In this document: positions 49,401 through 59,943 of the stretch, in pieces
How positions within the stretch are numbered: position 1 is the first letter of the stretch
How the letters are laid out: every line of letters begins with the position of its first letter
Assembly: GCA_032622095.1 (NCBI GenBank)
Contig: CP136063.1
Span: forward strand, 12,439,814 to 12,503,813
Reading direction: 5' to 3'
DNA from: Siphonodentalium dalli
Lineage: Eukaryota > Mollusca > Scaphopoda > Gadilida > Siphonodentaliidae
Length of the DNA stretch: 64,000 nucleotides
Program-made: the position numbers and the translations under genes
The notes under the pieces: model-generated
Databases searched by the model: none
Told to the model about the DNA's origin: nothing
The model's input: the letters and a program-made list of their open reading frames with translations, nothing else

Positions 49401-52400
49401 AGGCTATTGTAAAAAGTCGAAACGCAGAATAGTGATTGAAATTGATTATGAAATCGGTAGTAGTAAACCATAACTGAGGCCCGAACCCATATATGCAATT
49501 ACTGTAACATGTAACCATTCATTTGCATGTCGAAGCCTCTGCTCTGGAGAATGCCATTATTTAGTTGAACCTGAATGCGATTTAAAGACATTTGGCGATC
49601 GATTGTTTTCTGTATTTGGCCCAACTATTTGGAACCGTATTCCAAATGAACTCCGACATGTTAAAATTATACGACATTCGGAAAATATAGGTATAATTTA
49701 TGATAAACCTCATAAATTGTGAAACAACACATCTATTTTGTTGGGAAATACACAAAATAAAGTATATTAGGCTGTTAGACACTGTGTTAGAGTTAAATTT
49801 TAAGACAAATCTTTATCTTTAGTTATAACCTCATAAACCTAACTCACACACCAGTTATTTCTTAATGATATGCTAATTTTATAATTATATGTTTATGTCT
49901 TTGTTCCTTTAAATCTTTATTATTTAACTGCACAATTTATTGAATATGTATGTCATGAATGCACAAGCTGGACTAACTAGGATATTACTTACCTGTTCTC
50001 GCTGTTCAAACAGGATTTCAATGGCTTTTTGGAGTTTTTTTCGATCTTCTCGTTCTGCTTCTTGGTTCTCGATGATCTTTATCATCAGTGCTGTGAATAA
50101 AATGAAATGTTCATTTCCTAAATTAACAAAATTGCATGACAATCATTACAATAAATAGACTATACCTAATAATAACAGATGGTACCATGTATTAACCATG
50201 TCAAATTTTTATTCAAACCAACAAATTTCACGCAGATACATTTCAAACAAGAGGTGGGCAGTCGCCCGTGGCATACCCCCACATGGTCAACCCCATGCCG
50301 CTTTGTCAGAAAAAAAATCAACAAATTTGTGACGGATGGATGGAAGGAACCATAACTGAGGCCCGAAACCATATTTGCAACTGACCTGTATTTCAAACTG
50401 AGTAACTCACATACAAAATTTGGTTCCGATCTGTAAACCCAAACAAAAGTTATCATTCATATTAAACAAAAGTGTGACGGACTGACGGAAATTGTACGTC
50501 GAAAAGGAACCATATCTCCTTTTCGAATAAGGATCATTAGACCAAACACATACAGAAATTCACATACCAAATTTCGTTCCAAGTCAATAACCCAAACTAA
50601 CGTTATCATACATAAACAAAGCGGATGGACAGAAATTATGACAATTTTACTATGTCGAAAGAGGGGTAACTCCAGAAAGGAAAACTTGTTAAAAACAAGA
50701 TAGCCCAGGGACTAAAGAGAACTAAAGACACTAGTACTAAAATGTTCACTGAGTTTAAATCTCATATCCCTAGCCCCAAGAAAGAAACCAGTAGTTACAT
50801 AGGTAAACATGTTTTTCTTTATAAAATATGGGTAAATGGGGTTATCTGACCTTGACCACTAATTGACAAACCGGCCCAAAATTAACAAGCTTGAAACATG
50901 GTCACCTATATGCCAAATTCAAGCCAAATCGCACAATTAGTGTTTTTATTAGAAAATGTGGATAAATAGAGTTATCTTACCTTGATCCCTGTCCCTAGTT
51001 GAAGAACCGTCCCAAAATTACCAAGCCTGAACTATGATCATCCAAAGTACCTATATATCAAATTCGAGCCAAATCGCCCCAGTAGTTGCAAAGGGGAAGT
51101 TTTTATTAGAAAATGGGTAAAAGAGATATCTGACCTTGACCCCTTGTTGACGGACCAGCCCCAAATTAACAGGTCTGTACCATAGTCACCCAAGATACCT
51201 CCATACCAAATGTGAGCTAAATTGCACCAGTAGTTACAAAGGATAAGGTGTTTTTATTCGAAAAAATGGGTAAATATTGTTATCTGACCTTGACCCTTGG
51301 CCCCTAGTTGTCGCTGTCACTTGACGGACCTGGCCCAAATTAACAAGCCTGTACCATGGTCACCCAAGGTACTTCCTTACCAAATTCAAGCCAAATCGCC
51401 CAAAATAGTTACGAAGGGGAAGTTGTTTTTATTAGAAAATATGGCTAAATAGTTATTTGACCTTGACCCCTGGCCCCTAGTGGACAGACCGCCCCAAATT
51501 AACAACCCTGAATCATACTCACCCAAGGAACCTCTATACCAAATTTCAGCCAAAATTGGTCCAGTGGTTTCGGAAAAGAAGTTTGTTTTAGAATTGCGGA
51601 CGGACGCACGAACGGCCCCCGGATGAAGAGTGATGGGTAAAGCTCAACTTCAGACTTTGTCTGAGGGGAACTAAAAAGTGGGGGATGTAATTACAAGTGA
51701 TTTAATGGATAACTTCAGTTCACTGGAAATTCCTATTTCTAAAACAAAACACACCCACAGAGCTGTCTTCGAATATAGGCCACAGCACAGTCAGTTCTGA
51801 ATTTCCATGAATGATACTCCAATATATATCTATGAACCCAGCGATGAGACTACAAAATTCTGAAATTTTTCGGTGATTATGGTAAACTATTTACGTTGAT
51901 GAAATTTCTACAACAGGTGCTTGAATTATTACCTCGTTCTGTATATCTGTCGAATCGATCTGATGGGAGGTTTCGTTGGGCTGGCGTACTCGCCATTAGT
52001 GGTAGCAGAGATCGAATGGTCGAAGATGTTGGGGTTCGGTTGGAGAGTGGACTTGGTGATGATCGGCTTGTTGGGGTTCGGTCCGAGAGCAGACTTGGTG
52101 ATGGTTCAGTTGGTGCAGATGGTTGTGTCAGACTGAACGCATCACGAACTGGTGTCGGATCTTCTTCATCTTCTGAATCTGATACTGGCCGATAAAGTTG
52201 AGTTGGTGCTTTCTTTGGTCGTGGCTGAAGAAAGGTGCCTTCTTCACAATCAGATACTCTAACCTTGGACGTTGGAAAGCTAAATAAACAAAATAAAGAA
52301 TTGATAATATTGAAGTGGTTCCTCCTATCCAATTCATTCATGGATAAGCTGATTTGCCGATATTTGCATACAATTAAATTGATGATAGTCACTATTGTGA

Positions 52401-54590
52401 AATGACAGGTACAAATATTTTGGTGCCTATCACGACAGGTGCACTTTTTGAAAATTGACAAAATTATTTCAAGGCTTATATCTGATCCATCCCCACCCCC
52501 TCAAATTTAGCCATGACTATGAAATGCATTTAGCATGTGATCATTTTAAGTAACCACTCGGATAGCTATCCGACGCCAAATCTGACCACTGTAACTCTAA
52601 AATCAATAGAGGATATATACAGCTTACATAAATACTAACCAGATGCGCTTCTTGGGTCTGGGGGTATCGTCTGCCTCTAACTCAAGGTTTGACGTATCGT
52701 CGGCGAGCTTCAGCTTCAAAGCTGCTGTTGTGAAGCTGGCTGGAAGACAAATTTATAATATTAAATATTGATTTTCAATCTAATATGAATACATGTACCT
52801 ACTTTTTATATGGCAATGTTTATTTGACAGCAAATTACATACATGTACAGTGTAATGTTTGTTTTTTCAACGATTTCACTAGATCTAACAAGAGCTCCAC
52901 AAGCGTATAGCATAATACGACCGTGTGAACCACTAAATATTTGGGTGGAATCAAATTCTAAGTCGAAAAGGGCCATAGCGCTGGTAAAAATAGTGGAATC
53001 CAAACTTGATATGTGTTTTAACGAGGGAAGGCTGCATACAAAATTTGAAATTGATCCCAATATCCCAACTCAAGTTATCGATCCGAAAACAATAAAACAG
53101 CATTTTCTAAGTCGAAAAAGGGCCATAACTGCTGATAACTGTGGTAAAAGTTGTCGGAATTAACCCATATCCGAACTCGACCTGTGTTTTCACATGGAAA
53201 GGCTGCATACAAAATTTGAAATTGATTGCTATATCCAACAAGATAGTCCAGTGACTATTGAGCGCTCAACAGCTCTGAAGAGAACTAAGAGACTAGTACT
53301 AAAATGTTCACGGAGTTTAAATCTCATATCGCCAAGTTCAAAGAACATTCTAACCAAATTTTAGTCAAACAATTCTAATGGTTTCAAAGATTTATGTTAA
53401 ATTGAAGAAAGAAACCAGTAGTTACATAGGTAAACATGTTTTTCTTTATAAAATATGGGTAAATGGAGTTATCTGACCTTGACCCCTAATTGACAAACCA
53501 GCTCCAAATTAACAAGCTTGAAATAAGGTCACATACAGTATATGCCAAATTCAAGCCAAATCGCACAAGTAGTTACAAAGGAGATGTTTTTTATTAGAAA
53601 ATGTGGACAAATAGAGTTATCGGACCTTGAAACCTGCCCCTAGTTGAAGAACAGGCTCCAAATTAACAAGCCTGAACCATGATCACCCAACGTACCTCCA
53701 TATAAAATTCGAGCCAAATTGCCCCAGTAGTTACAAAGGAGAAGTTTTTATTAGAAAATGTGGCTAAATAGTGTTTTTTGACCTTGACCACTGGCCCCTA
53801 GTTGACGGACCGGCCCAAAATTAACAAGCCTAAATCATAGTCACCCAAGGAACCTTTATGCAAAATTTCAACCAAATCGGTCCAGTGGAGAAGATTTTTT
53901 AGAATTGTTGACTGACGCACGGACGGACGCCGGACGAAGAGTGATGGGTATAGCTCAACTTCAGACTTTCAGTCTGAGGTGAGCTAAAAAGTTATCAATC
54001 GATAACCATTAAACAACATTTTCTAAGTAAAAAAAAGGGACAGACAGCATACAAAATTAAAAATTTGTTTACGGACCAAGGGTGCGGACAGACAGAGGGA
54101 ACATAAACATAACATGTCCCGTTTTTCAAACTTTGGGCTTTGAAAACTATTTTGTATAAAACTATACTCCATATTGACTACAATCTTATGCCTAAATACA
54201 TGCAGCCACACATGCACAGAAGACAGTGATCAAACTTGTTCATGCATTTATATCCAAAGAATATTGATGTAGAAATCTAAATGTCTGTGGTTTACAAACC
54301 AATTATATGAAGCATCTCGATTATTGAAACGCCACCGCTCATCATTTGTCAGTTCACCACCTATTGTGCTTCCCAGTACTTACTTGTGGAAAACATAATT
54401 TCCATGGGATGGTGCTCCCAACTCTTCTTCACTGTGGCATGTCGCTTTGCCATGCTTGTGACATCTTCTTTTTCTTTTGGCCAGTATACTCTGCCCTTGT
54501 TGGGGGTGTCCATGTCCTTCACCCATGTTGAGCTGACGATAGCTGACAAACGATCCTCCTCGGGAAAGCAGACTACAAGGTAATGAGCCT
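46420..54590 (-). CDS. DUF4806-domain-like protein, seven exons, 5' end not found
   Basis: Minus-strand exons: 54,590-54,384; 52,739-52,640; 52,279-51,933; 50,090-49,993; 49,084-48,974; 47,246-47,054; 46,595-46,420. All introns are GT-AG and the phases match at every junction, giving about 410 residues. The N-terminal exon reads HYLVVCFPEEDRL...VSSTWV...GRVYWPKEKE, the N-module common in DUF4806 proteins. Exon 2 is basic/acidic (PRPKKRI). Exon 3 is Ser/Pro/Thr-rich with SDSEDEEDP. Exon 4 is a predicted coiled coil (IENQEAEREDRKKLQKAIEI). Exons 5-7 give LDALEARLKDKD, YRLLGGDSEAAVIRNIM and FRKIAGKWLRDSAD, the DUF4806 core. A donor GTATGT at 46,467 could instead extend it to an unseen exon. The first exon with the start codon is missing from what I could find. 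Molecular function is unknown; a transposon or chromatin link is inferred from the neighbouring transposase. Confidence 0.78.
47625..47790 (+). repeat. Truncated SINE-like repeat in intron
   Basis: Starts ACAAGAGCTGGGCAAATACC, with CATGCCGCTTTAGGCAGAAT as at 50,247, and stops after CAGACCGAACCCATATTCGC. It lies in the intron between exons 5 and 6 counted from 54,590... that is, left of 48,974 and right of 47,246. Confidence 0.65.
48502..48527. repeat. 26-bp perfect palindrome
   Basis: ATATTAACCTGGC is followed at once by its reverse complement, centred on GGCGCC. Confidence 0.92.
48581..49439. repeat. ~140-bp direct duplication on both sides of a DUF4806 exon
   Basis: 48,581-48,721 and 49,298-49,439 share AAGACAATTTAATACTTTTC through TCAGAATGTCGCAAAA to GCAGAATAGTGATTGA with only a few differences. 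The 111-bp exon 48,974-49,084 lies between them. Confidence 0.9.
50247..50690 (+). repeat. SINE-like repeat in intron
   Basis: Starts ACAAGAGGTGGGCAGTCGCC. It holds three related blocks with AAACAAAAGTTATCATTCAT-like and ATGTCGAAAGAGGGGTAACT-like words. It is interrupted at its right end by the ACAAGATAG element at 50,694. Confidence 0.65.
50694..51677 (+). repeat. ACAAGATAG repeat, long copy
   Basis: Starts ACAAGATAGCCCAGGGACTA and ends AGTGATGGGTAAAGCTCAAC ... CTGAGGGGAACTAAAAAG. It contains about five units of ~175 bp with TTATCTGACCTTGACCCCTG and ACCAAATTCAAGCCAAATCG. A related, shorter copy lies at 53,238-53,990. Both are in introns and in plus orientation, opposite to the gene. Confidence 0.8.
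52940..54110 (+). repeat. SINE-like repeat split by a nested insertion
   Basis: The host repeat has ~170-bp units with TTCTAAGTCGAAAAGGGCCA and GGCTGCATACAAAATTTGAA. Its sequence stops at about 53,236 and resumes at about 53,990 with ATCGATAACCATTAAACAAC. The interruption is the ACAAGATAG element. Confidence 0.7.
53238..53990 (+). repeat. ACAAGATAG repeat, short copy, nested
   Basis: Bounded by ACAAGATAGTCCAGTGACTA and CTGAGGTGAGCTAAAAAG, within the SINE-like repeat. The nesting defines its ends and shows it is younger than its host. Confidence 0.78.
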
Positions 54591-55260
54591 CTGAAAAAAG
54601 AATTGAAAATGGCAATAAAAAATATACATTATTTCTTACATTTATGCTACGGACTAGTCCCCTATTTCAGGGGTCAGTCCATGCGCACCTATTGTTAATT
54701 AGTTTGCAAGACAACTGTGACAAGAGGGCATCAGTTGGGAAAATTCTAACAGCGGGCGGACTCCAGTTCAATTTGTATGACCGTGTGGTTACGCAGTACA
54801 TAACTGTGTAAGACCTCAGTTATATACATGTATATTCACACGACCGCAGAATAGATTATGTACATGCTGTGATGCCGTTGGGGTGTGATTCATTTTAATC
54901 AAGACAATCAGAACAAGATTCCTGTTGATAAATATTGTTCACGGGACAGGCCTACACATTACATCGAATTGAATCTCAAATCGAACCGTTGTAGACATTG
55001 TACAGCAAACATGTAAATTAGGCCTACTAAATACATGTATATCCCAACTATTCATGATGTGATCTCAACCAACTCACGTTAATTTCAAAAATATAACCAG
55101 TATATTATATTTTTAGATCTGTTGTTTCGTACCCAATAGCGGCCAACGTTGATAATTTGATATTATCTCCCTAAGTAAGAACGTACTGTATAATGTGTAC
55201 TTGTGCATATCGTCATCATTTTGTGAATCTGTTTCAATTTCGGACAAAAGTTCTTGACAG
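54591..55260. other. Region expected to hold the missing first exon
   Basis: The first recognised exon of the DUF4806-like gene needs one upstream base to complete a codon, so a start exon must lie here or further right. I could not pick one with confidence. A GTGAGT donor on the minus strand at about 55,073 has no coding sequence before it. Confidence 0.4.
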
Positions 55261-55401
55261 AATAAACCCATAGTAACTTAGTTTACCAAATGTTAACAAC
55301 GAGTGCTATAGGGGCTTTAACCACAAGCCTCTGACAGGTGGTTAAAACCCCTATACCATGAGTGGTTAACATTTGGTACACTCAGCTACTATGGGTTTAT
55401 T
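55261..55401. repeat. ~140-bp hairpin
   Basis: AATAAACCCATAGTAACTTA (55,261) and its arm to about 55,324 pair with 55,337-55,400, which ends TACTATGGGTTTATT. Arms are about 62 bp with few mismatches and the loop is 12 nt. A small foldback MITE is likely. Confidence 0.85.
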
Positions 55402-55559
55402 TTGTTTATACCATGATCATATTAAGTAGTTGTGGCTTAAATTCGAAGTGGGTGTCTGTCAAGCCTTAGTAATGAGTGTACGGCTGGGAAATCTTCTGTT
55501 TAGTTGGTTGTCATTGTACGACACAAAATCTAATTTTTGAACCTATCCATTCTTGTTGT

Positions 55560-56028
55560 TTAAAAGGTACTCAATCCGTAAAGAGGGTCCCCATCTCAAC
55601 AGATTCCAACAACAACAATCCAATCAGAGGGTCCTATATTACTATTTCTTTGGCTTTGGGGGTAACAAATATTTGATTCGAGTCGAGGAACCCATCAAAC
55701 AAAGCTCAGAGTTATTAGATATTGATTTTTGAAATTTGTTATTAACTCAAGATGAGTACTAATAACTGCCGTAATCTGCTCTGGATGTGTACTCCAAATC
55801 TATTCAAACAGACAAGGATGGATAACTCTAAAATCAAGTGGTAATTTTAACGCAATTTTGACTGAGTTCTGGGCCAGATAGTATTCCCGATTATGAAAAA
55901 TAATAGATTTCTAAAATCGATATTTAACAAATCTGAGCTTTGATGGGTGACTTCCTCGACTCGAATCAAATATTTTTGACGCCCGAAGCCACTGAATTGA
56001 GGAGTTTTATCGGATTGAGTACCTTTAA
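55560..56028. mobile_element. Foldback MITE, TTAA-type family, copy 2
   Basis: Matches 38,171-38,620 throughout (TTACTATTTCTTTGGCTT..., GGATAACTCTAAAATCAAGT). It is bounded by AAGGTACTCAATCCG and CGGATTGAGTACCT with TTAA at both edges (55,560-55,563 and 56,025-56,028). Confidence 0.85.
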
Positions 56029-56151
56029 TATGAGCAATAAAGAGGGCAGTTGGCAACTTGATTTTAGGTTCTTCTCACTATGACAAGGCACTAATATAAG
56101 GACTATGATAAATACGAAACAAATAAATATTTTTATCACAATTTATTGAAC

Positions 56152-56536
56152 TACCCCGCTGGACAAAACAAGTGTCCATTGGCACCGCGGTGTATTTGCC
56201 GTTCGGCCGCGGTGTCAGAGTTTGTAATTGCAGTTGAGCACCGCGGCCGAACGGCAAGTACACCGTGGCCCAACAGCAAGTACACTGCGGCCGAAAGGCA
56301 ACTACACCGCAGCCGAACGGCATGTACACCATGGTTAGATATCTGGTTTGTATCTTTTTTTTTCAGTTTAATGAACGTACACCACGGCCCACGGCAATTG
56401 CACTATGGCCGAACGGCAAGTACACCGCGGCCCAACTGTAGTTAGCCGGTGGAGCCGCGGTGTAGTTGCATTTCAGCCACGGTGGCAACGCTAACTGCAC
56501 CGCGGTTGGGTGGACACTTGTTTTGTCAAGCAGGGT
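56152..56536. mobile_element. CCGCGG-rich MITE, copy 3
   Basis: Bounded by GCTGGACAAAACAAGTGTCC and TGGACACTTGTTTTGTCAAG, inverted relative to 40,748-41,121. TA lies at both outer edges. Internal modules (GGCCGAACGGCAAGTACACC) are the same as in the other two copies. Confidence 0.85.
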
Positions 56537-57867
56537 ATAAACTATATATAAAGTACTCTTAACATGTATATAAACAAAACAAAATAAACAACAGTTCCCA
56601 GTCCTTTCCCAGTGGACACTGATTCTATCGAACACGCATACTCATTCTTTTGACTGATACATATGGCAATAATCATTATTGTGGGGCAGTGCACTTTAAT
56701 ACTGTGCCAATTTTTTTATGATCATGATAAGTCTGTTGTTTATCGATTTGTGGTGGATTTATTTCTCATTAATAAAGTTAATTATGTAATTCCTACACGT
56801 ATTGCAAATTATGATTAAATTGTTCATGTCTTGGAGAAAAAATAGGTCTGACAAAGTTTCAAGAAAATTTCGGTGAAAAAATGACACAGCCTGTAGTATT
56901 CTGGGTACCTATGAAGAGATGGTTGTTCTACTAGTAATTGGTGAATATAATTCGGACAGTCGATTATTAATTAAAGTTGTTAAAATAAGGATTTGGTGTC
57001 AGTTCAGAACTGACCATGGCATTATTCATATTCAGTTCAAGTTTCTGGGCTTTTGAATTTGAGAAGAATATTTCACACCAATATTTCCAAATAGTTCTTG
57101 TATATGCGAGTTGTCAAAAGAATTCTATGCAAATCGATCAAACATTAACTTGAATTACATACATGTAATTACAAATATTTATTATGTACATGTATTATAA
57201 ATTAATAGGAAATGGTACCGAACCAGGCTATTACTCTCAGTCTCCAAACAAACATACATGGCAGAATTGTACGAACTCTACTCAATGATAAAAGTCCAAT
57301 ATACAGAAAAAAGCATGATTTAAATTTCAAAACTGGCATGTACATGTATATGTGTTTACATTCAATATTACCATACAAGCAAAAGGCATAATGTACTACC
57401 GGTACATGTAATCCTGTATTTATTACACATATATTATAGACAAACTACGTGTATTCCATGGAATTCCGGTCATTATATAAATTATTTTGTATTTCACTAG
57501 TGAACTATTTTTCACGCACTATTTTTCCTATCCAAATATTATCATAAAGATTGAAATTGAATCCTGATGTGTAATAAACCCAGAACGTAATTTGTGTTGG
57601 AATCGAGGAATGTTTGACACAACTCGTTGGAATAGGGCAGTCATATTTCGCTCGAGGCTGCCTGCTCTCGCGAAATATACAGTGGTATTAGTGGGCTTAC
57701 AGCAATATAATATATATATATAAAGTACAGACCAAATGAGTGAGAATTTCATCTCTAAAATTAATAAACTGCCATGTAAGATTATTTAGACTGACCGAGA
57801 GTAAAATCATGAATACTACGTTTTTTTATAGCCATGTTTGTTTCTAATTTCCAATTAGAAAAACTAT
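56537..57867. other. Spacer between the two minus-strand genes' repeats and the transposase
   Basis: No element or gene was recognised. A TTTATT (AATAAA on the minus strand) at about 57,417 may be a polyadenylation signal for the transposase gene. Confidence 0.4.
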
Positions 57868-59943
57868 TCATGTATGATGTAACAAAGGCATTCCTACAAA
57901 TTTATCATCAAGAGGAAGTAACACATACTTAAGTTCAATTTCATCAACATGCACATAATCAACTTCAGACTTTAGGTTTGACAAGAGATATATAGACAGA
58001 TTAGAAGATCGAGTAGGATAAGTGAAGAAGTCTTGTTTGCTCTCAAAAACACTATAAACTATGAAAGTGCCATCTTCTGTTGACAAAATATTTTTAACAA
58101 TTGCAATTTCAGAACCGACTTTTACACAATTATCACCAACATTTATTGACAAGAAAAACCTATCTATAGTCACACACTTGTACTGCACAAAAGTTATTCT
58201 ATTTGCCATATCAGGAATCGGTCCATTTAAATGAAAGTGTAAAAAATCTGGCTCTGTGCGACTGTCGTTAACTAATTTTAATGGAAATGTTTTCTGCTCC
58301 AATGTTCGATGTATCAGTTGCTTTATTGGGTGATTTCCTTTTCGAACTTTACGTTTTAGAGTCTGCATATAGTTTTCAAAGGGAAATGCTGAGAAGTTGT
58401 CTAAAGCACCAAGTCGAGAAACTTCGCCTGCCAAGTGGACTAGTCCATGCACATTATATACTAAATGGCACCTTCCGTAAAGTTTATCAAAGTCTTTGAA
58501 AAATGCCACTAACAGTTCGTGAGCCCAATCGTTGTACTGTTGAGAAAATGTGGGACTAACAAGCAGTCTAATAGCAACAAACAACAGCAGAAAATGGTTG
58601 TAGAGCCGAGTTGGAAAGGGAGTCTGAAGAACTATGACACCTGTGTACAGCAGGAAAAGTCTCAGCTCAGTCGCTTTCCAACGATCGAGTTCTCGCAGCA
58701 CTCGTGGTTTTCTGGAAAACTCTCGTGGAATATGCTTCTTTAACGCACAAAGTTTGTCAGATATTGCAGATATCACTCGATGAGGCTGCCTAGCAATAAA
58801 AGGCCCACTTATCCAAAATTTCAGCAACTTTCGCATGACGCCAAGGCAGATAAGGTGCATGTAATCTAGTGGGAATGATGTAACTGGGCCAATTGGAAGA
58901 TTTTCTAATGGATAGTCTATGTTGTGATGCATCTCATCGAAAGCAGGGTCTTGTCGCTTAAACGAATCATCTGATCGAGGTGTTGAGTTGTGTGTTGGGA
59001 ATGTCATTCGCCGATCAACATACAAGCCTTCATCTACACATTTGTCGCAACCACTGTAGCCAGAGTGAGATTTTATGCCTTTGACGAAAGAACGTGCAGG
59101 AGCATCACATATGACACATTTGATACTAAACGCACATGTGGAATCGCCGTGTTTGAAGCCTGAATCAATTAACTCATTGGACTCCTCAATGAAGTCTTTG
59201 AGAAAATCACCAACATCTGTAGGCTTGCTGCTACCACAGAAAATGGCAATAATGAAAGGTTCTGAATCTAAACCCTCGAACTGTCCGAGAATGGGCCAAA
59301 ACTGAGTAGGTGAAGACTTGAAAAGTGGAAGTCCATCAATGTTTGTTTTCAGCACAAGATGCCTGGGGAGATTCAACTGCTTCGAAACTAACTGTTGGAA
59401 TATTCTTGTGATGTGACTTTTGATACTGAAGTAATAGAATTCACCACCGCCTAATAATTCAACAGAAACTGAAGATGGAGTTGAGAGTAAAGTCCTTGGA
59501 TCTATTGGAAGGGCCTGCAACTCAGTCAAATCAGTAACATTTCGAAGTATTTTCAGAAGATGTCGAAGAGCAACATGTGTGGTATTATTTGTCTTTGCCC
59601 AAGCGGCAAGTTCACCTCTGATCGTAGGAGGATGCTCTTCTGGTTCACTCTCATTATCAGATTCTCCACTGCTAGTCTCATAGTAGTAGTCCGATTCAGG
59701 GTCTGGGTATACAGGGTTATCGATTGATGCTGCATAATTCGAAACCGTGGCCTCTACATCAGACTCATAGCTGGAAATGTCTATATATGAAGCTGCAGCA
59801 GGGGTAGATATATCTTGTGATTCATCACTACTGGGACTGGGAGGTTCTGATGCAATATTTGAATTCAAACTTTGAAGTAGGGCTGAACTAACTTTACGGA
59901 CCCGCCGTCTCTTCGTCCACGATGAGGCAGAGGAAGCAAACAT
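57868..59943 (-). CDS. CACTA/EnSpm-like (TNPD-type) transposase, intact
   Basis: An uninterrupted 691-residue frame with ATG at 59,943. Residues 1-110 are basic (KRRRVRK at 11-17), then Ser/Glu/Asp-rich. The catalytic part shows LKTNIDGLPLFKSSPTQFWP (Asp203), CVICDAPAR (Asp280) with a likely zinc site Cys276/Cys279/Cys299/Cys302, SFPLDYMHLICLGVMRKLL (358-374) and AFPFENYMQTLKRKVRKG (Glu523). These fit the DDE pattern and the D-Y-M-H-L-x-x-L-G-V signature of TNPD-like proteins. The C-terminal 130 residues are less conserved. It is expected to cut and rejoin its own element ends in the nucleus. The length and lack of stops or frameshifts suggest a young or selected copy. Which Asp/Glu residues are truly catalytic is inferred. 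No terminal CACTA/CACTG repeats were located. Confidence 0.85.
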   Translation of the reverse strand: MFASSASSWTKRRRVRKVSSALLQSLNSNIASEPPSPSSDESQDISTPAAASYIDISSYESDVEATVSNYAASIDNPVYPDPESDYYYETSSGESDNESEPEEHPPTIRGELAAWAKTNNTTHVALRHLLKILRNVTDLTELQALPIDPRTLLSTPSSVSVELLGGGEFYYFSIKSHITRIFQQLVSKQLNLPRHLVLKTNIDGLPLFKSSPTQFWPILGQFEGLDSEPFIIAIFCGSSKPTDVGDFLKDFIEESNELIDSGFKHGDSTCAFSIKCVICDAPARSFVKGIKSHSGYSGCDKCVDEGLYVDRRMTFPTHNSTPRSDDSFKRQDPAFDEMHHNIDYPLENLPIGPVTSFPLDYMHLICLGVMRKLLKFWISGPFIARQPHRVISAISDKLCALKKHIPREFSRKPRVLRELDRWKATELRLFLLYTGVIVLQTPFPTRLYNHFLLLFVAIRLLVSPTFSQQYNDWAHELLVAFFKDFDKLYGRCHLVYNVHGLVHLAGEVSRLGALDNFSAFPFENYMQTLKRKVRKGNHPIKQLIHRTLEQKTFPLKLVNDSRTEPDFLHFHLNGPIPDMANRITFVQYKCVTIDRFFLSINVGDNCVKVGSEIAIVKNILSTEDGTFIVYSVFESKQDFFTYPTRSSNLSIYLLSNLKSEVDYVHVDEIELKYVLLPLDDKFVGMPLLHHT

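Noticed and set aside
48581-49439. LTR retrotransposon suggested by two ~140-bp direct repeats
   Set aside because: The space between holds a host-gene exon, no primer-binding site or polyprotein, and the repeats lack TG...CA ends.
51877-52195. Plus-strand open frames of 71-99 codons
   Set aside because: They are antisense shadows of exon 3 of the DUF4806-like gene.
55040-55270. Start exon of the DUF4806-like gene (ATG at about 55,271 on the minus strand, 52 codons)
   Set aside because: The frame overlaps the 55,261 hairpin, has no family-like sequence and no donor in the needed phase.
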